This document shows positions 35,931 to 43,599 of a stretch of DNA of 64,000 bases, in pieces. Source of the DNA: Denitrobaculum sp965232285 (GTDB lineage: Bacteria > Pseudomonadota > Alphaproteobacteria > Kiloniellales > Kiloniellaceae); the NCBI GenBank assembly GCA_965232285.1, contig CBDDPL010000004.1, forward strand, positions 5,456,001 through 5,520,000, given 5' to 3'. The notes under the pieces are model-generated. The model saw only the letters and a list, made by a program, of their open reading frames with translations. It did not search any database and had not been told where the DNA came from. The stretch's first letter is position 1, and the number at the start of each line of letters is the position of its first letter. Both the position numbers and the translations under genes were made by a program.

Positions 35931-37545
35931 CGCTTCGGTGAATCGCTTGGCCAGTCGCTGGGCTCGCTTTTTTGCGGCTGCTGCGGGCTGGCGCCGTCAT
36001 GCCCTGGCGGTTCTTTGCGGTGCTTTTGCCGCGGCGGCCTTGCCGCCGGCTCACATCTTTCCTTTCCTGATCCCGGCTTTCTGCGGACTGCTCTGGCTGC
36101 TCGACGGCGTCGAGCGGCCGAAGCAGGCGGCATTTCTGGGCTGGAGCTTTGGCTTCGGACACGGCCTGATCGGCCTCTACTGGGTGGGCTATGCCTTTCT
36201 GGTTGATGCCGCGCAGTACGGTTTTCTGATGCCCTTCGCCATCGCCGGACTGGCGGCTCTGCTCGCCTTCTTTCCCGCCCTGGCACTGTATGGCCTGGCC
36301 CGTCTTGGCTGGCAGGGGGCCGCCCGGGTCGTGGCCCTGGCGATTTTCTGGGTGCTGTCCGAGTGGCTGCGCTCCTGGATTTTCACCGGCTTTCCCTGGA
36401 ACCTCATCGGGTCGGTCTGGAGCTTTTCGCCTGAAATGCTGCAACTGGCCGCCCTGACCGGTGCCTGGGGCCTGTCGTTCATGACTCTTTTGGCCGCCGC
36501 CGCGCCGGCGGCGCTGGCCGGACCGCCGGCAGCTTCCGATCGGGCGCGGAAAGTGACCCGCGTGGCGGTTCTGGCCTTTCTCCTGCTGCCGCTTGCGGCC
36601 TGGACCGGCGGCACGCTGCGTCTGGCTTCGGCGCCCGCGCCGGAAGATCATACGGTGGAGGGAGTGACGCTGCGGCTGGTCCAGCCCAACATTGAACAGT
36701 CCCTCAAGTGGCAGCCTGATCTGCGGCGCGGGCATCTGGAAAAGCTGATCCGGATGAGCCGCTCCTCCGGTTTTGACGAGGTCACCCACGTGATCTGGCC
36801 GGAGACCGCGATCCCCTATCTGATGTCGAACACGCCGGACGATGCGCAGTTGCGCCGTCTGGTGGCGGCGGCGGCGCCCGAAAACGGCCTGCTGCTGACC
36901 GGCGCGCCGCGCCGCGGGCCGGGACAGGTTGGTGCGACGGAGCGCGTGACCGGCAACGGCCTGCTGACCTGGAACAGTCTCTATGCCCTGGATGCCGCCG
37001 GTGAAGTGCGGGCGACTTACGACAAGTTCCACCTCGTACCCTTTGGCGAATACGTGCCGCTGCGCTGGCTGCTCTCCTTCTCTAAACTGACCGCTGGCCG
37101 TGGCGATTTTTCTTCCGGTCCCGGGGTTTCCACTCTGGTCTTGCCTGGCCTTCCGGCTGTCAGTCCGCTGATTTGCTACGAGATCATCTTTCCCGGGGAG
37201 GTCGTCGACCCCGGCCAGCGCCCGGGCTGGATCCTCAATGTCACCAACGACGCCTGGTTCGGGGATTCATCGGGTCCGCGCCAGCATTTCGTGTCCGCGC
37301 AAATGCGTGCGGTCGAAGAGGGAATTCCCGTCATTCGGGTGGCGAATACGGGTATTTCCGGTGTTATCGATGGTTACGGACGCGTTTTGGGAAAGCTCGA
37401 CCTGGGAGTCGGGGGGGTGCTGGATATTGCCCTGCCTCAACCTGCTGAAGGCCAGAAAATCGTCGCTATTTCAAGCCACTGGAAACTGATCACAGAGTTG
37501 TTCCTGTTATGTGTGTTGGGATTCGGGCTAAGAAGATTCAGCTAA
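35923..37545 (+). CDS. lnt: Apolipoprotein N-acyltransferase Lnt
   Basis: 540 aa. About eight N-terminal membrane helices (to about residue 235) are followed by the periplasmic nitrilase domain. The catalytic Glu lies in IWPETAIPYL (about 290), the Lys in YDKFHLVPFGEYVPLR (about 368) and the Cys in LICYEIIFP (about 420). It adds the third acyl chain to lipoproteins from phospholipid at the outer face of the inner membrane. It ends the ybeY-corC-lnt cluster. Confidence 0.96.
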   Translation: MTDASVNRLASRWARFFAAAAGWRRHALAVLCGAFAAAALPPAHIFPFLIPAFCGLLWLLDGVERPKQAAFLGWSFGFGHGLIGLYWVGYAFLVDAAQYGFLMPFAIAGLAALLAFFPALALYGLARLGWQGAARVVALAIFWVLSEWLRSWIFTGFPWNLIGSVWSFSPEMLQLAALTGAWGLSFMTLLAAAAPAALAGPPAASDRARKVTRVAVLAFLLLPLAAWTGGTLRLASAPAPEDHTVEGVTLRLVQPNIEQSLKWQPDLRRGHLEKLIRMSRSSGFDEVTHVIWPETAIPYLMSNTPDDAQLRRLVAAAAPENGLLLTGAPRRGPGQVGATERVTGNGLLTWNSLYALDAAGEVRATYDKFHLVPFGEYVPLRWLLSFSKLTAGRGDFSSGPGVSTLVLPGLPAVSPLICYEIIFPGEVVDPGQRPGWILNVTNDAWFGDSSGPRQHFVSAQMRAVEEGIPVIRVANTGISGVIDGYGRVLGKLDLGVGGVLDIALPQPAEGQKIVAISSHWKLITELFLLCVLGFGLRRFS

Positions 37546-37594
37546 AACTTGAATAGCCTCTGTACTAACCGGACATAAAGTCGCGAAAAAGGCG

Positions 37595-37623
37595 TTGACC
37601 GCATACAGTGGTATGCGTATAAG
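37595..37623 (+). promoter_or_regulatory. Sigma70-type promoter with an inverted repeat filling its spacer
   Basis: TTGACC (37595-37600), a 17-bp spacer, then TATAAG (37618-37623): both boxes are close to consensus at ideal spacing. The spacer holds the inverted repeat GCATAC-AGTG-GTATGC (37601-37616). The XRE regulator starts 40 bp downstream, so binding of its dimer to this palindrome would block RNA polymerase and give autorepression (inference). Confidence 0.75.
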
Positions 37624-37663
37624 TAACATAGTAATGGTGGATAAGCTTAAGGATAATGCGACG

Positions 37664-38125
37664 ATGAGTGGCGTTCAGGAAATGCAGCCGGTCCGCGGCA
37701 AGGGCAAGCCAAACCCTATCGACGTTCATGTCGGCAGCCGTATTCGGCTTCGCCGTACCCTTCTTGGTATGAGCCAGGAAAAGCTGGGTGAGGCGATCGG
37801 CTTGACGTTTCAACAGGTTCAGAAGTACGAGCGCGGTGCAAATCGCGTGGGTGCGAGCCGTCTTTACGATCTGTCTCGCGTGCTCGACGTTTCGATCGGG
37901 TACTTTTTTGCGGAGATGCCCGACACGGTTGCGGCTCAGTCGCCCGTCCAGATCCGGGATATGGGTGTCACCGACGAGGAGATGTATACCCACGAGCCGG
38001 ATCCGATGGCGAAGCGTGAGACGCTTGAACTGGTCCGCGCTTACTACAAAATTTCGGATCCACAGGTCCGTAAGCGCCTGTTCGAGATGACGAAGGCACT
38101 TGGGGCCGCCTCGGAAGCCGAGTAA
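37664..38125 (+). CDS. XRE-family helix-turn-helix regulator
   Basis: 153 aa from ATG 37664, preferred because AAGGAT lies eight to nine bases upstream and the promoter overlaps the longer frame's start. The HTH_3 domain (about residues 20-80) is VGSRIRLRRTLLGMSQEKLGEAIGLTFQQVQKYERGANRVGASRLYDLSRVL (seen in parts), a classic Cro/CI fold. The remaining 70 residues include PDPMAKRETLELVRAYYKIS, shared by a group of alphaproteobacterial regulators next to metK. Likely autoregulated via the palindrome in its promoter. An intrinsic terminator follows at 38148. Confidence 0.92.
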   Translation: MSGVQEMQPVRGKGKPNPIDVHVGSRIRLRRTLLGMSQEKLGEAIGLTFQQVQKYERGANRVGASRLYDLSRVLDVSIGYFFAEMPDTVAAQSPVQIRDMGVTDEEMYTHEPDPMAKRETLELVRAYYKISDPQVRKRLFEMTKALGAASEAE

Positions 38126-38147
38126 CCCACCATTGTTCTAAGAGATG

Positions 38148-38192
38148 CAGCTTCCGGCGCGACCGAGGTCGCAGCGGAAGCTGTGTTTTTTT
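38148..38192 (+). terminator. Intrinsic terminator after the XRE regulator gene
   Basis: CAGCTTCCG (38148-38156) pairs with CGGAAGCTG (38175-38183), with an inner stem GCGAC/GTCGC, followed by a run of seven T (38186-38192). It closes the XRE gene as a single-gene transcript, so metK must have its own promoter. Confidence 0.88.
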
Positions 38193-38404
38193 CCGGCACC
38201 GGGTTGAATTTGGCGAGTTGGCGGGCAGAGATGCTTGGCTGACCTCGTTTGTTCTTGACCTTTCCCGCGCATTTTGTTTCTAGAAGCTCCACGTTGCTCG
38301 CCGCGTCGAGAGACTGACTGGCGATCGGACTTCAAAGACAATCCGACCGACCTGGCAATTGGGCCTGGAGCGGATTGAAACCACTGCTTACGGGGGACAC
38401 AAGA
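38193..38404 (+). promoter_or_regulatory. metK leader/promoter region
   Basis: 212 bp between the terminator and the metK start. TTGACC at 38255-38260 is a good -35 candidate, with a poor -10 (TTCTAG or TAGAAG) about 17-20 bp later. I looked for the SAM-II, SAM/SAH and related riboswitch cores that often precede metK in this class and do not recognise one. Confidence 0.4.
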
Positions 38405-39577
38405 GTGCGCGACGAGAGCTATCTGTTTACCAGCGAATCGGTCTCAGAAGGTCATCCCGACAAGGTGTGTGACCGCATTTCCGACGCCGTGGTCGATACC
38501 TTTCTGACGCACGATCCCGAGGCGCGCGTCGCGGTGGAAACGCTTTCCACGACGAACCGGATCGTCCTGGCCGGTGAAGTGCGCGGCCCGGCGGAAGTCA
38601 ATGCCGAGCTGCTGGAGCAGGTCGCCCGTCATGCGGTCAAGGACATCGGCTACGAGCAGGACGGCTTCCACTGGAAGAACATGGAAGTCAGCAACTACGT
38701 CCATGAGCAGTCGGTGGACATCGCCGTCGGTGTCGATGCCGCCGGGAACAAGGACGAAGGCGCGGGCGACCAGGGTATCATGTTCGGCTACGCCTGCCGG
38801 GAAACCGAAAGCCTCATGCCGGCGCCGATCTTTCTGGCCCACAGCATTCTGCGCTCGCTGGCCGAAGCGCGCCATTCCGGGGCGGAACCCGGCCTGGGAC
38901 CGGACGCCAAGAGTCAGGTCACGCTCGAGTATCGCCAGGGCAAGCCGGTACGGGCGACCTCGGTCGTGGTTTCGACCCAGCATGCCGAGGATCTCGATCA
39001 GGATTCGGTGCGTGAGATCGTCCGGCCGCACGTGGTCAATGTCCTGCCCGAAGGCTGGATGTGCGACGAGCATGAATTCTACGTCAATCCCACGGGCCGT
39101 TTCGTTATCGGCGGTCCCGACGGCGATGCCGGCCTGACGGGGCGGAAGATCATCGTCGACACCTACGGCGGCGCGGCACCCCATGGTGGCGGTGCCTTCT
39201 CCGGCAAGGACCCGACCAAAGTCGATCGTTCGGCCGCTTATGCCGCGCGCTATCTGGCCAAGAACGTCGTCGCGGCGGAACTAGCCGACAAGTGCACGAT
39301 CCAGTTGTCCTATGCCATCGGTGTGGCGAAACCTCTGTCGGTCTATGTCGATATGCATGGCACCGGCAAGGTGGACGAGGCCCGCCTGCCCGCTCTGCTG
39401 GAACAGAACATGGATCTCTCGCCACGCGGCATCCGCGAGCATCTTGGCCTGAACAAGCCGATCTATGCCCGCACCGCAGCCTACGGCCACTTCGGGCGCG
39501 CGCCGGATCCGGACGGCGGCTTCTCCTGGGAGCGTACGGATCTCGCCGCAAACCTCAAGGCCGCCTTCGGCGCTTAA
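38405..39577 (+). CDS. metK: S-adenosylmethionine synthetase
   Basis: 390 aa from GTG 38405, chosen because GGGGGAC lies eight bases upstream and the protein then begins MRDESYLFTSESVSEGHPDK as in homologues; a TTG at 38375 would add ten residues. The motifs are GHPDKVCD, GAGDQGIMFGYA (the ATP-binding hexapeptide region) and GGGAFSGKDPTKVDRS. It makes SAM from methionine and ATP; MiaB and TrmB encoded nearby use SAM. trmB follows 71 bp downstream. Confidence 0.97.
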   Translation: MRDESYLFTSESVSEGHPDKVCDRISDAVVDTFLTHDPEARVAVETLSTTNRIVLAGEVRGPAEVNAELLEQVARHAVKDIGYEQDGFHWKNMEVSNYVHEQSVDIAVGVDAAGNKDEGAGDQGIMFGYACRETESLMPAPIFLAHSILRSLAEARHSGAEPGLGPDAKSQVTLEYRQGKPVRATSVVVSTQHAEDLDQDSVREIVRPHVVNVLPEGWMCDEHEFYVNPTGRFVIGGPDGDAGLTGRKIIVDTYGGAAPHGGGAFSGKDPTKVDRSAAYAARYLAKNVVAAELADKCTIQLSYAIGVAKPLSVYVDMHGTGKVDEARLPALLEQNMDLSPRGIREHLGLNKPIYARTAAYGHFGRAPDPDGGFSWERTDLAANLKAAFGA

Positions 39578-39648
39578 CGTTTCACGGGGGAAGTGACCTG
39601 AATCAGGTCCTTCCGACAGAAAAACCCCGGCTGTCTGGAATCGCTATC

Positions 39649-40401
39649 ATGTCCGGATCGTCGCGCTCGACGTCATCACACCCGACCGCGCGTCAGTTCT
39701 ACGGCCGCCGCCACGGCCGTCCGCTGCGCGCCAGGCTGCAGGGCCTGGTGGAAAGCCTGCTGCCCAGGGTGAGGTTCGAGCTGCCGGAGGACGACTCCGG
39801 GCGGATCGATCCGGCCAGGTTCTTTGGCGAAGCCGGGCAAGATGCGGGAAGTCCATCCCGGGCGCTCTGGCTGGAGATCGGTTTCGGCGGCGGCGAGCAT
39901 CTCGCCTGGCAGGCGGAGCGGCATCCCGAGGTCGATTTCATCGGCGCAGAGTACTTCTTCAACGGCATTGCCAGCCTGCTGCGTCATATGGACGACGGCG
40001 GGCTTGAGAACATCCGGATCTACGACGGCGATGTCAGGGACCTCCTGCCGCGCCTGCCGGACGCCTCCCTGGCGCGGGTCTTCGTGCTCTTTCCCGACCC
40101 CTGGCCGAAGTCCCGTCACAACAAACGCCGCCTGATTCAGGACGATACGCTCGATGAACTCGCCCGCGTCATGGCGGATGGGGCGGAGCTGCGTCTGGCG
40201 ACCGACGACCCGGATTACCTGCGCTGGATGCTGGAGCATCTGGCCGGCAGAGCGGACTTCCGCTGGACTGCCGTCTCGGCACAGGACTGGCGGCAACGGC
40301 CTGAGGACTGGCCGGGGACGCGCTACGAAAGCAAGGCCGTTCAGGCTGGCCGGACACCCGCTTACCTGCGGTTCCGGCGACAGCCACGCAGCGAGATGTG
40401 A
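39649..40401 (+). CDS. trmB: tRNA (guanine-N7-)-methyltransferase TrmB
   Basis: 250 aa from ATG 39649; the frame is open upstream through the metK 3' end but codes nothing there. The class I methyltransferase SAM motif is LEIGFGGGEHLAW (about residue 75), and VFVLFPDPWPKSRHNKRRLI is the family-defining segment. It methylates G46 of tRNAs. metK-trmB-rimP order is conserved in alphaproteobacteria. The next 194 bp hold a two-hairpin leader. Confidence 0.95.
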   Translation: MSGSSRSTSSHPTARQFYGRRHGRPLRARLQGLVESLLPRVRFELPEDDSGRIDPARFFGEAGQDAGSPSRALWLEIGFGGGEHLAWQAERHPEVDFIGAEYFFNGIASLLRHMDDGGLENIRIYDGDVRDLLPRLPDASLARVFVLFPDPWPKSRHNKRRLIQDDTLDELARVMADGAELRLATDDPDYLRWMLEHLAGRADFRWTAVSAQDWRQRPEDWPGTRYESKAVQAGRTPAYLRFRRQPRSEM

Positions 40402-40500
40402 CCTCTCCGCTTTCCGGTCGGCTGGCCAGCGGGCTGAACTGTAGAAAAGCCTTGCGGGACTGCCGGTTCCGGCGTTAGATTGCCGCCGTTATAAAGGTTT

Positions 40501-40566
40501 GATACGGTCTGATGTCTTCGACTGTATCGGGCTACCAAGCAAGGTGGGCCTCCGGCCCACTTTTTT
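40501..40566 (+). terminator. Two-hairpin leader with intrinsic terminator before rimP
   Basis: First hairpin: GATACGGTC (40501-40509) pairs with GACTGTATC (40520-40528) around a 10-base loop. Second hairpin: GTGGGCC-TCC-GGCCCAC (40544-40560) followed directly by six T (40561-40566), a textbook intrinsic terminator. It ends 29 bp before the rimP start and about 140 bp after trmB, so it may be either the end of metK-trmB or an attenuator of the rimP-nusA-infB operon. Confidence 0.82.
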
Positions 40567-40595
40567 ATTAGACCTGACGCAGTGGAGTTCGGTGC

Positions 40596-41144
40596 TTGAG
40601 CGACGCCTCTGAAAAGGCAGCAGTTGAAAAGCCAGAAGCCAGGCTGGCCAAGACCAGTGAGGGGCTGGCGGCTCAGGTCGAGGCCCTGATCGCGCCCATG
40701 CTCGAAGACATGGACTACGACATCGTCCGCGTCCGCCTCGGCGGTGACCGGCGTGTCGTTCTCCAGATCATGGCCGAGCGCCTGGATGGCGCCGCGATGA
40801 CGGTTGACGACTGCGCAGATATCAGCCGGGCGGTTGCGGCCATCCTGGACGTCGAGGATCCGATCTCCGGGGCCTACGAGCTTGAAGTCAGCTCGCCGGG
40901 GCTGGACCGGCCCCTGACGCGCCTCGCCGACTTCGACCGCTTCGCCGGTTTCGAGGCAAAGGTTGAGACCTCGATGCCGCGCGATGGCCGTCGCCGGTTT
41001 TCAGGGCGCCTGCTCGGGGTCGAGGGAGAGGCTGTGAAGTTGACGGTGGACGGCGAGGAGGTCGTTCTGCCGTTTGAGGATATCGCCAAGGCGAAACTGG
41101 TGTTGACCGACGAACTGATTGCCGCGCATCAGAACGCCCAGTAG
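40596..41144 (+). CDS. rimP: Ribosome maturation factor RimP
   Basis: 182 aa. The N-terminal domain has MDYDIVRVRLGGDRRVVLQI and DDCADISRAVAAILDVEDPI; the segment ELEVSSPGLDRPLTRLADFDRF (in parts) is the RimP signature, and an Sm-like C-terminal domain follows. It assists 30S assembly. The start is TTG at 40596 with GGAG nine bases upstream. It heads the rimP-nusA-ylxR-infB-rbfA-truB-rpsO-pnp cluster. Confidence 0.95.
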   Translation: MSDASEKAAVEKPEARLAKTSEGLAAQVEALIAPMLEDMDYDIVRVRLGGDRRVVLQIMAERLDGAAMTVDDCADISRAVAAILDVEDPISGAYELEVSSPGLDRPLTRLADFDRFAGFEAKVETSMPRDGRRRFSGRLLGVEGEAVKLTVDGEEVVLPFEDIAKAKLVLTDELIAAHQNAQ

Positions 41145-41233
41145 ATGCGAGAAAGGCCGGCGAGGCGCCGGCCAAAGCGCGCCATCACGGGCTGCCGATC
41201 CGCGGTAACGAGGAAATCAGGAAACGAGTGATC

Positions 41234-42838
41234 ATGGAAACGAGCGTTCTCTACAAAACCGAGCTCTTGCAGGTTGCCGACGCGGTGGCCCGGGAGAAGT
41301 CCATCGAGCGGGACGAGGTCCTGGAGGCGATGGAGCAGGCGATCTCGAAGGCGGGACGGGCAAAGTACGGTCACGAGCATGACATTCGCGCCGAAATCGA
41401 CCGTAAGTCGGGCGAAGTGCATCTGCGCCGCTACGTCGAGGCGGTGGAAGAGATTGAGAATGAGCAGACCCAGCTCACTCTGAAAGATGCGCAAATGCGT
41501 CAGCCAGGGATTGAACTGGGCGAATTCATCATTGAAGACTTGCCGCCGATTGATCTGGGCCGGATTGCCGCCCAGACCGCCAAGCAGGTCATCGTTCAGA
41601 AGGTGCGCGAAGCCGAGCGTTCGCGCCAGTTCAAGGAATACCAGGACCGGGTTGGCGAGGTCATCAACGGCATCGTCAAGCGGAACGAGTTCGGCAATGT
41701 TACCGTGGACCTGGGCCGCGCCGAAGCCATGATGCGCCGGGACGAGACCCTGCCCCGTGAATCCTTCCGGACCGGCGACCGGGTGCGCGCCTATATCTAT
41801 GACGTGCGCGAGGAACAGCGCGGTCCGCAGATCTTCGTGTCCCGCAGCCATCCGCAGTTCATGGCCAAGCTCTTCTCGCAGGAGGTGCCTGAGATCTACG
41901 ACGGCATCATCGAGATCAAGGCGGTTGCGCGGGATCCGGGCAGCCGGGCCAAGATCGCCGTTATCTCGAACGACTCCTCGATCGATCCGGTCGGCGCCTG
42001 CGTGGGTATGCGCGGCAGCCGTGTGCAGGCGGTGGTCAGCGAGCTGCAGGGTGAAAAGATCGACATCATCCCCTGGTCGCCCGATACCGCGACCTTCGTG
42101 GTCAACGCCCTTGCGCCCGCCGAGGTCTCCAAGGTCGTGCTGGACGAGGAGCAGGGCCGGATCGAGGTGGTGGTGCCTGATGAGCAGCTTTCGCTGGCGA
42201 TCGGCCGCCGCGGCCAGAACGTCCGTCTGGCCTCGATCCTGAGCGGCTGGGACATCGACATCATGACCGAGGAGGAAGAGTCCCGGCGACGTCAGGAAGA
42301 GATCAAACAGCGCTCGCAGATGTTCATGGACGCGCTCGATGTGGACGATGTCATCGCCCACCTTCTGGTGGCCGAGGGCTTTACGGCCATCGAGCAGGTC
42401 GGTTTCGTGCCGATCGCCGAACTGGCCTCCATCGAGGGCTTCGACGAGGACGTGGCGGAAGAGCTGCGTGCCCGCGCCCGCGGCTTCCTGGAGGAACAGA
42501 ACCGTCAGTTCGAGGAAGGCCGGCGCGAACTGGGCGTCGACGACGCCATCGCCGCCATTACGGGCATCTCCCCCGCCATGCTGGTGAAGCTGGGTGAGGC
42601 CGAGATCAAGACGCTCGACGATCTGGGTGATCTGGCCAGCGATGAGCTGGTCGAGATCCTGGGCGAAGAGCTGGCGCCGAGCCTGGAAGAGGCCAACGAC
42701 ATCATCATGGCGGCGCGGGCGCACTGGTTCGAGGATGAGGACCCTGCCCCTGCCGCCGCGGAGGCCTCGGAAGTCGCCGCCGCGGAAACCGCTGCTGCGG
42801 AGGTGGAGCCGTCGGCCGAACCTCGGCCTGAAGCCTGA
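41234..42838 (+). CDS. nusA: Transcription termination/antitermination factor NusA
   Basis: 534 aa from ATG 41234 (GTG 41228 is an alternative with AGGAAACGA upstream). NusA N-terminal domain (residues 1-125), S1 domain (about 130-200), two KH domains (about 230-345; VGACVGMRGSRVQAVVSEL and LAIGRRGQNVRLAS are the GxxG loops), and two C-terminal helix-hairpin repeats (about 360-510). The tail is Ala/Glu-rich. It controls pausing, termination and rRNA antitermination. In other bacteria NusA also regulates its own operon, which fits the terminator in the operon leader. Confidence 0.97.
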   Translation: METSVLYKTELLQVADAVAREKSIERDEVLEAMEQAISKAGRAKYGHEHDIRAEIDRKSGEVHLRRYVEAVEEIENEQTQLTLKDAQMRQPGIELGEFIIEDLPPIDLGRIAAQTAKQVIVQKVREAERSRQFKEYQDRVGEVINGIVKRNEFGNVTVDLGRAEAMMRRDETLPRESFRTGDRVRAYIYDVREEQRGPQIFVSRSHPQFMAKLFSQEVPEIYDGIIEIKAVARDPGSRAKIAVISNDSSIDPVGACVGMRGSRVQAVVSELQGEKIDIIPWSPDTATFVVNALAPAEVSKVVLDEEQGRIEVVVPDEQLSLAIGRRGQNVRLASILSGWDIDIMTEEEESRRRQEEIKQRSQMFMDALDVDDVIAHLLVAEGFTAIEQVGFVPIAELASIEGFDEDVAEELRARARGFLEEQNRQFEEGRRELGVDDAIAAITGISPAMLVKLGEAEIKTLDDLGDLASDELVEILGEELAPSLEEANDIIMAARAHWFEDEDPAPAAAEASEVAAAETAAAEVEPSAEPRPEA

Positions 42839-42863
42839 GCCAGAACGGTGGTGAGGGTCGCAG

Positions 42864-43586
42864 ATGATGTCGGAGGCGGAAAGGGCATGTTCGGCTGACG
42901 CGGGTTCGAAGGAACCCCGCGGCGCGAAGCGACGCCCATCTGCCAAGGATCCGTCCGTCGAGCCATCTCTGCGGCGCTGCATCGCAAGTGGCGAAAGCAA
43001 GCCTCCGTCGCAGCTTCTGCGCTTTGTTGTCGGACCCGATCGCAGCATCGTTCCCGACCTGGCCGGTAAGCTGCCGGGACGCGGATTGTGGTTGTCTCCA
43101 CGCCGAGATATGATAGACAAGGCCTGTAGCCGCAATCTCTTCGCCAGAGCGGCGAAGTCGGCGGTACATGTACCCGAGGATTTGGCGGCGCTGGTCGAAC
43201 GGTTGCTCGACAGCCGGTGTCTAGAGCTTATCAGTCTTGCGAAGCGTGCCGGACAGCTGGTCGCCGGCCACGACAAGGTTCGTTCGTGGCTTACGGCGGG
43301 AAAAGCGGGTCTTTTGATCCAGGCTGCAGACGCAGCCGATGACGGGCGCGGTAAGTTGCGCGCGCTGGGCCAGGCGGTAAAACCTGGATTGCCGGTGCTG
43401 GAATTGTTCGATGCCGAGCAGCTTGGACGGGCGCTTGGTCGTCCGGCGTCGGTGCATATTGCCGTCATGCCGGGCGGTTTCGCCGATCGCATTGTCGCCG
43501 AGGCGACGCGGCTGGCGGGAGTTCGGTTGAGCGAAGTAGAGACTCCAGACGGGATGTTCCCGGATGGACGACGACCTGGAAAGTGA
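42864..43586 (+). CDS. YlxR-L7Ae fusion RNA-binding protein (DUF448)
   Basis: 240 aa. After a 35-residue tail the DUF448/YlxR domain shows LRRCIASGESKPPSQLLRFV and LPGRGLWLSPRRDMIDKA (about 36-95). An L7Ae-like fold follows (about 115-215: ELISLAKRAGQLVAGHDKVRSWL, AGKAGLLIQAADAADDG), equivalent to the separate YlxQ protein of Bacillus. The protein probably binds RNA at or near the ribosome. It lies between nusA (25 bp before) and infB, whose longest frame starts before this gene's stop. Confidence 0.9.
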   Translation: MMSEAERACSADAGSKEPRGAKRRPSAKDPSVEPSLRRCIASGESKPPSQLLRFVVGPDRSIVPDLAGKLPGRGLWLSPRRDMIDKACSRNLFARAAKSAVHVPEDLAALVERLLDSRCLELISLAKRAGQLVAGHDKVRSWLTAGKAGLLIQAADAADDGRGKLRALGQAVKPGLPVLELFDAEQLGRALGRPASVHIAVMPGGFADRIVAEATRLAGVRLSEVETPDGMFPDGRRPGK

Positions 43587-43599
43587 GTGCCGGGAAAAG

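Noticed and set aside
38193..38404. SAM-sensing riboswitch before metK
   Set aside because: Expected in this class, but the conserved cores of SAM-II and SAM/SAH elements are not present as far as I can see.
41129..43492. A 787-codon open frame on the minus strand opposite nusA and ylxR
   Set aside because: It mirrors the plus-strand codon periodicity of high-G+C genes, has no family motifs, and lies entirely over well-identified genes.
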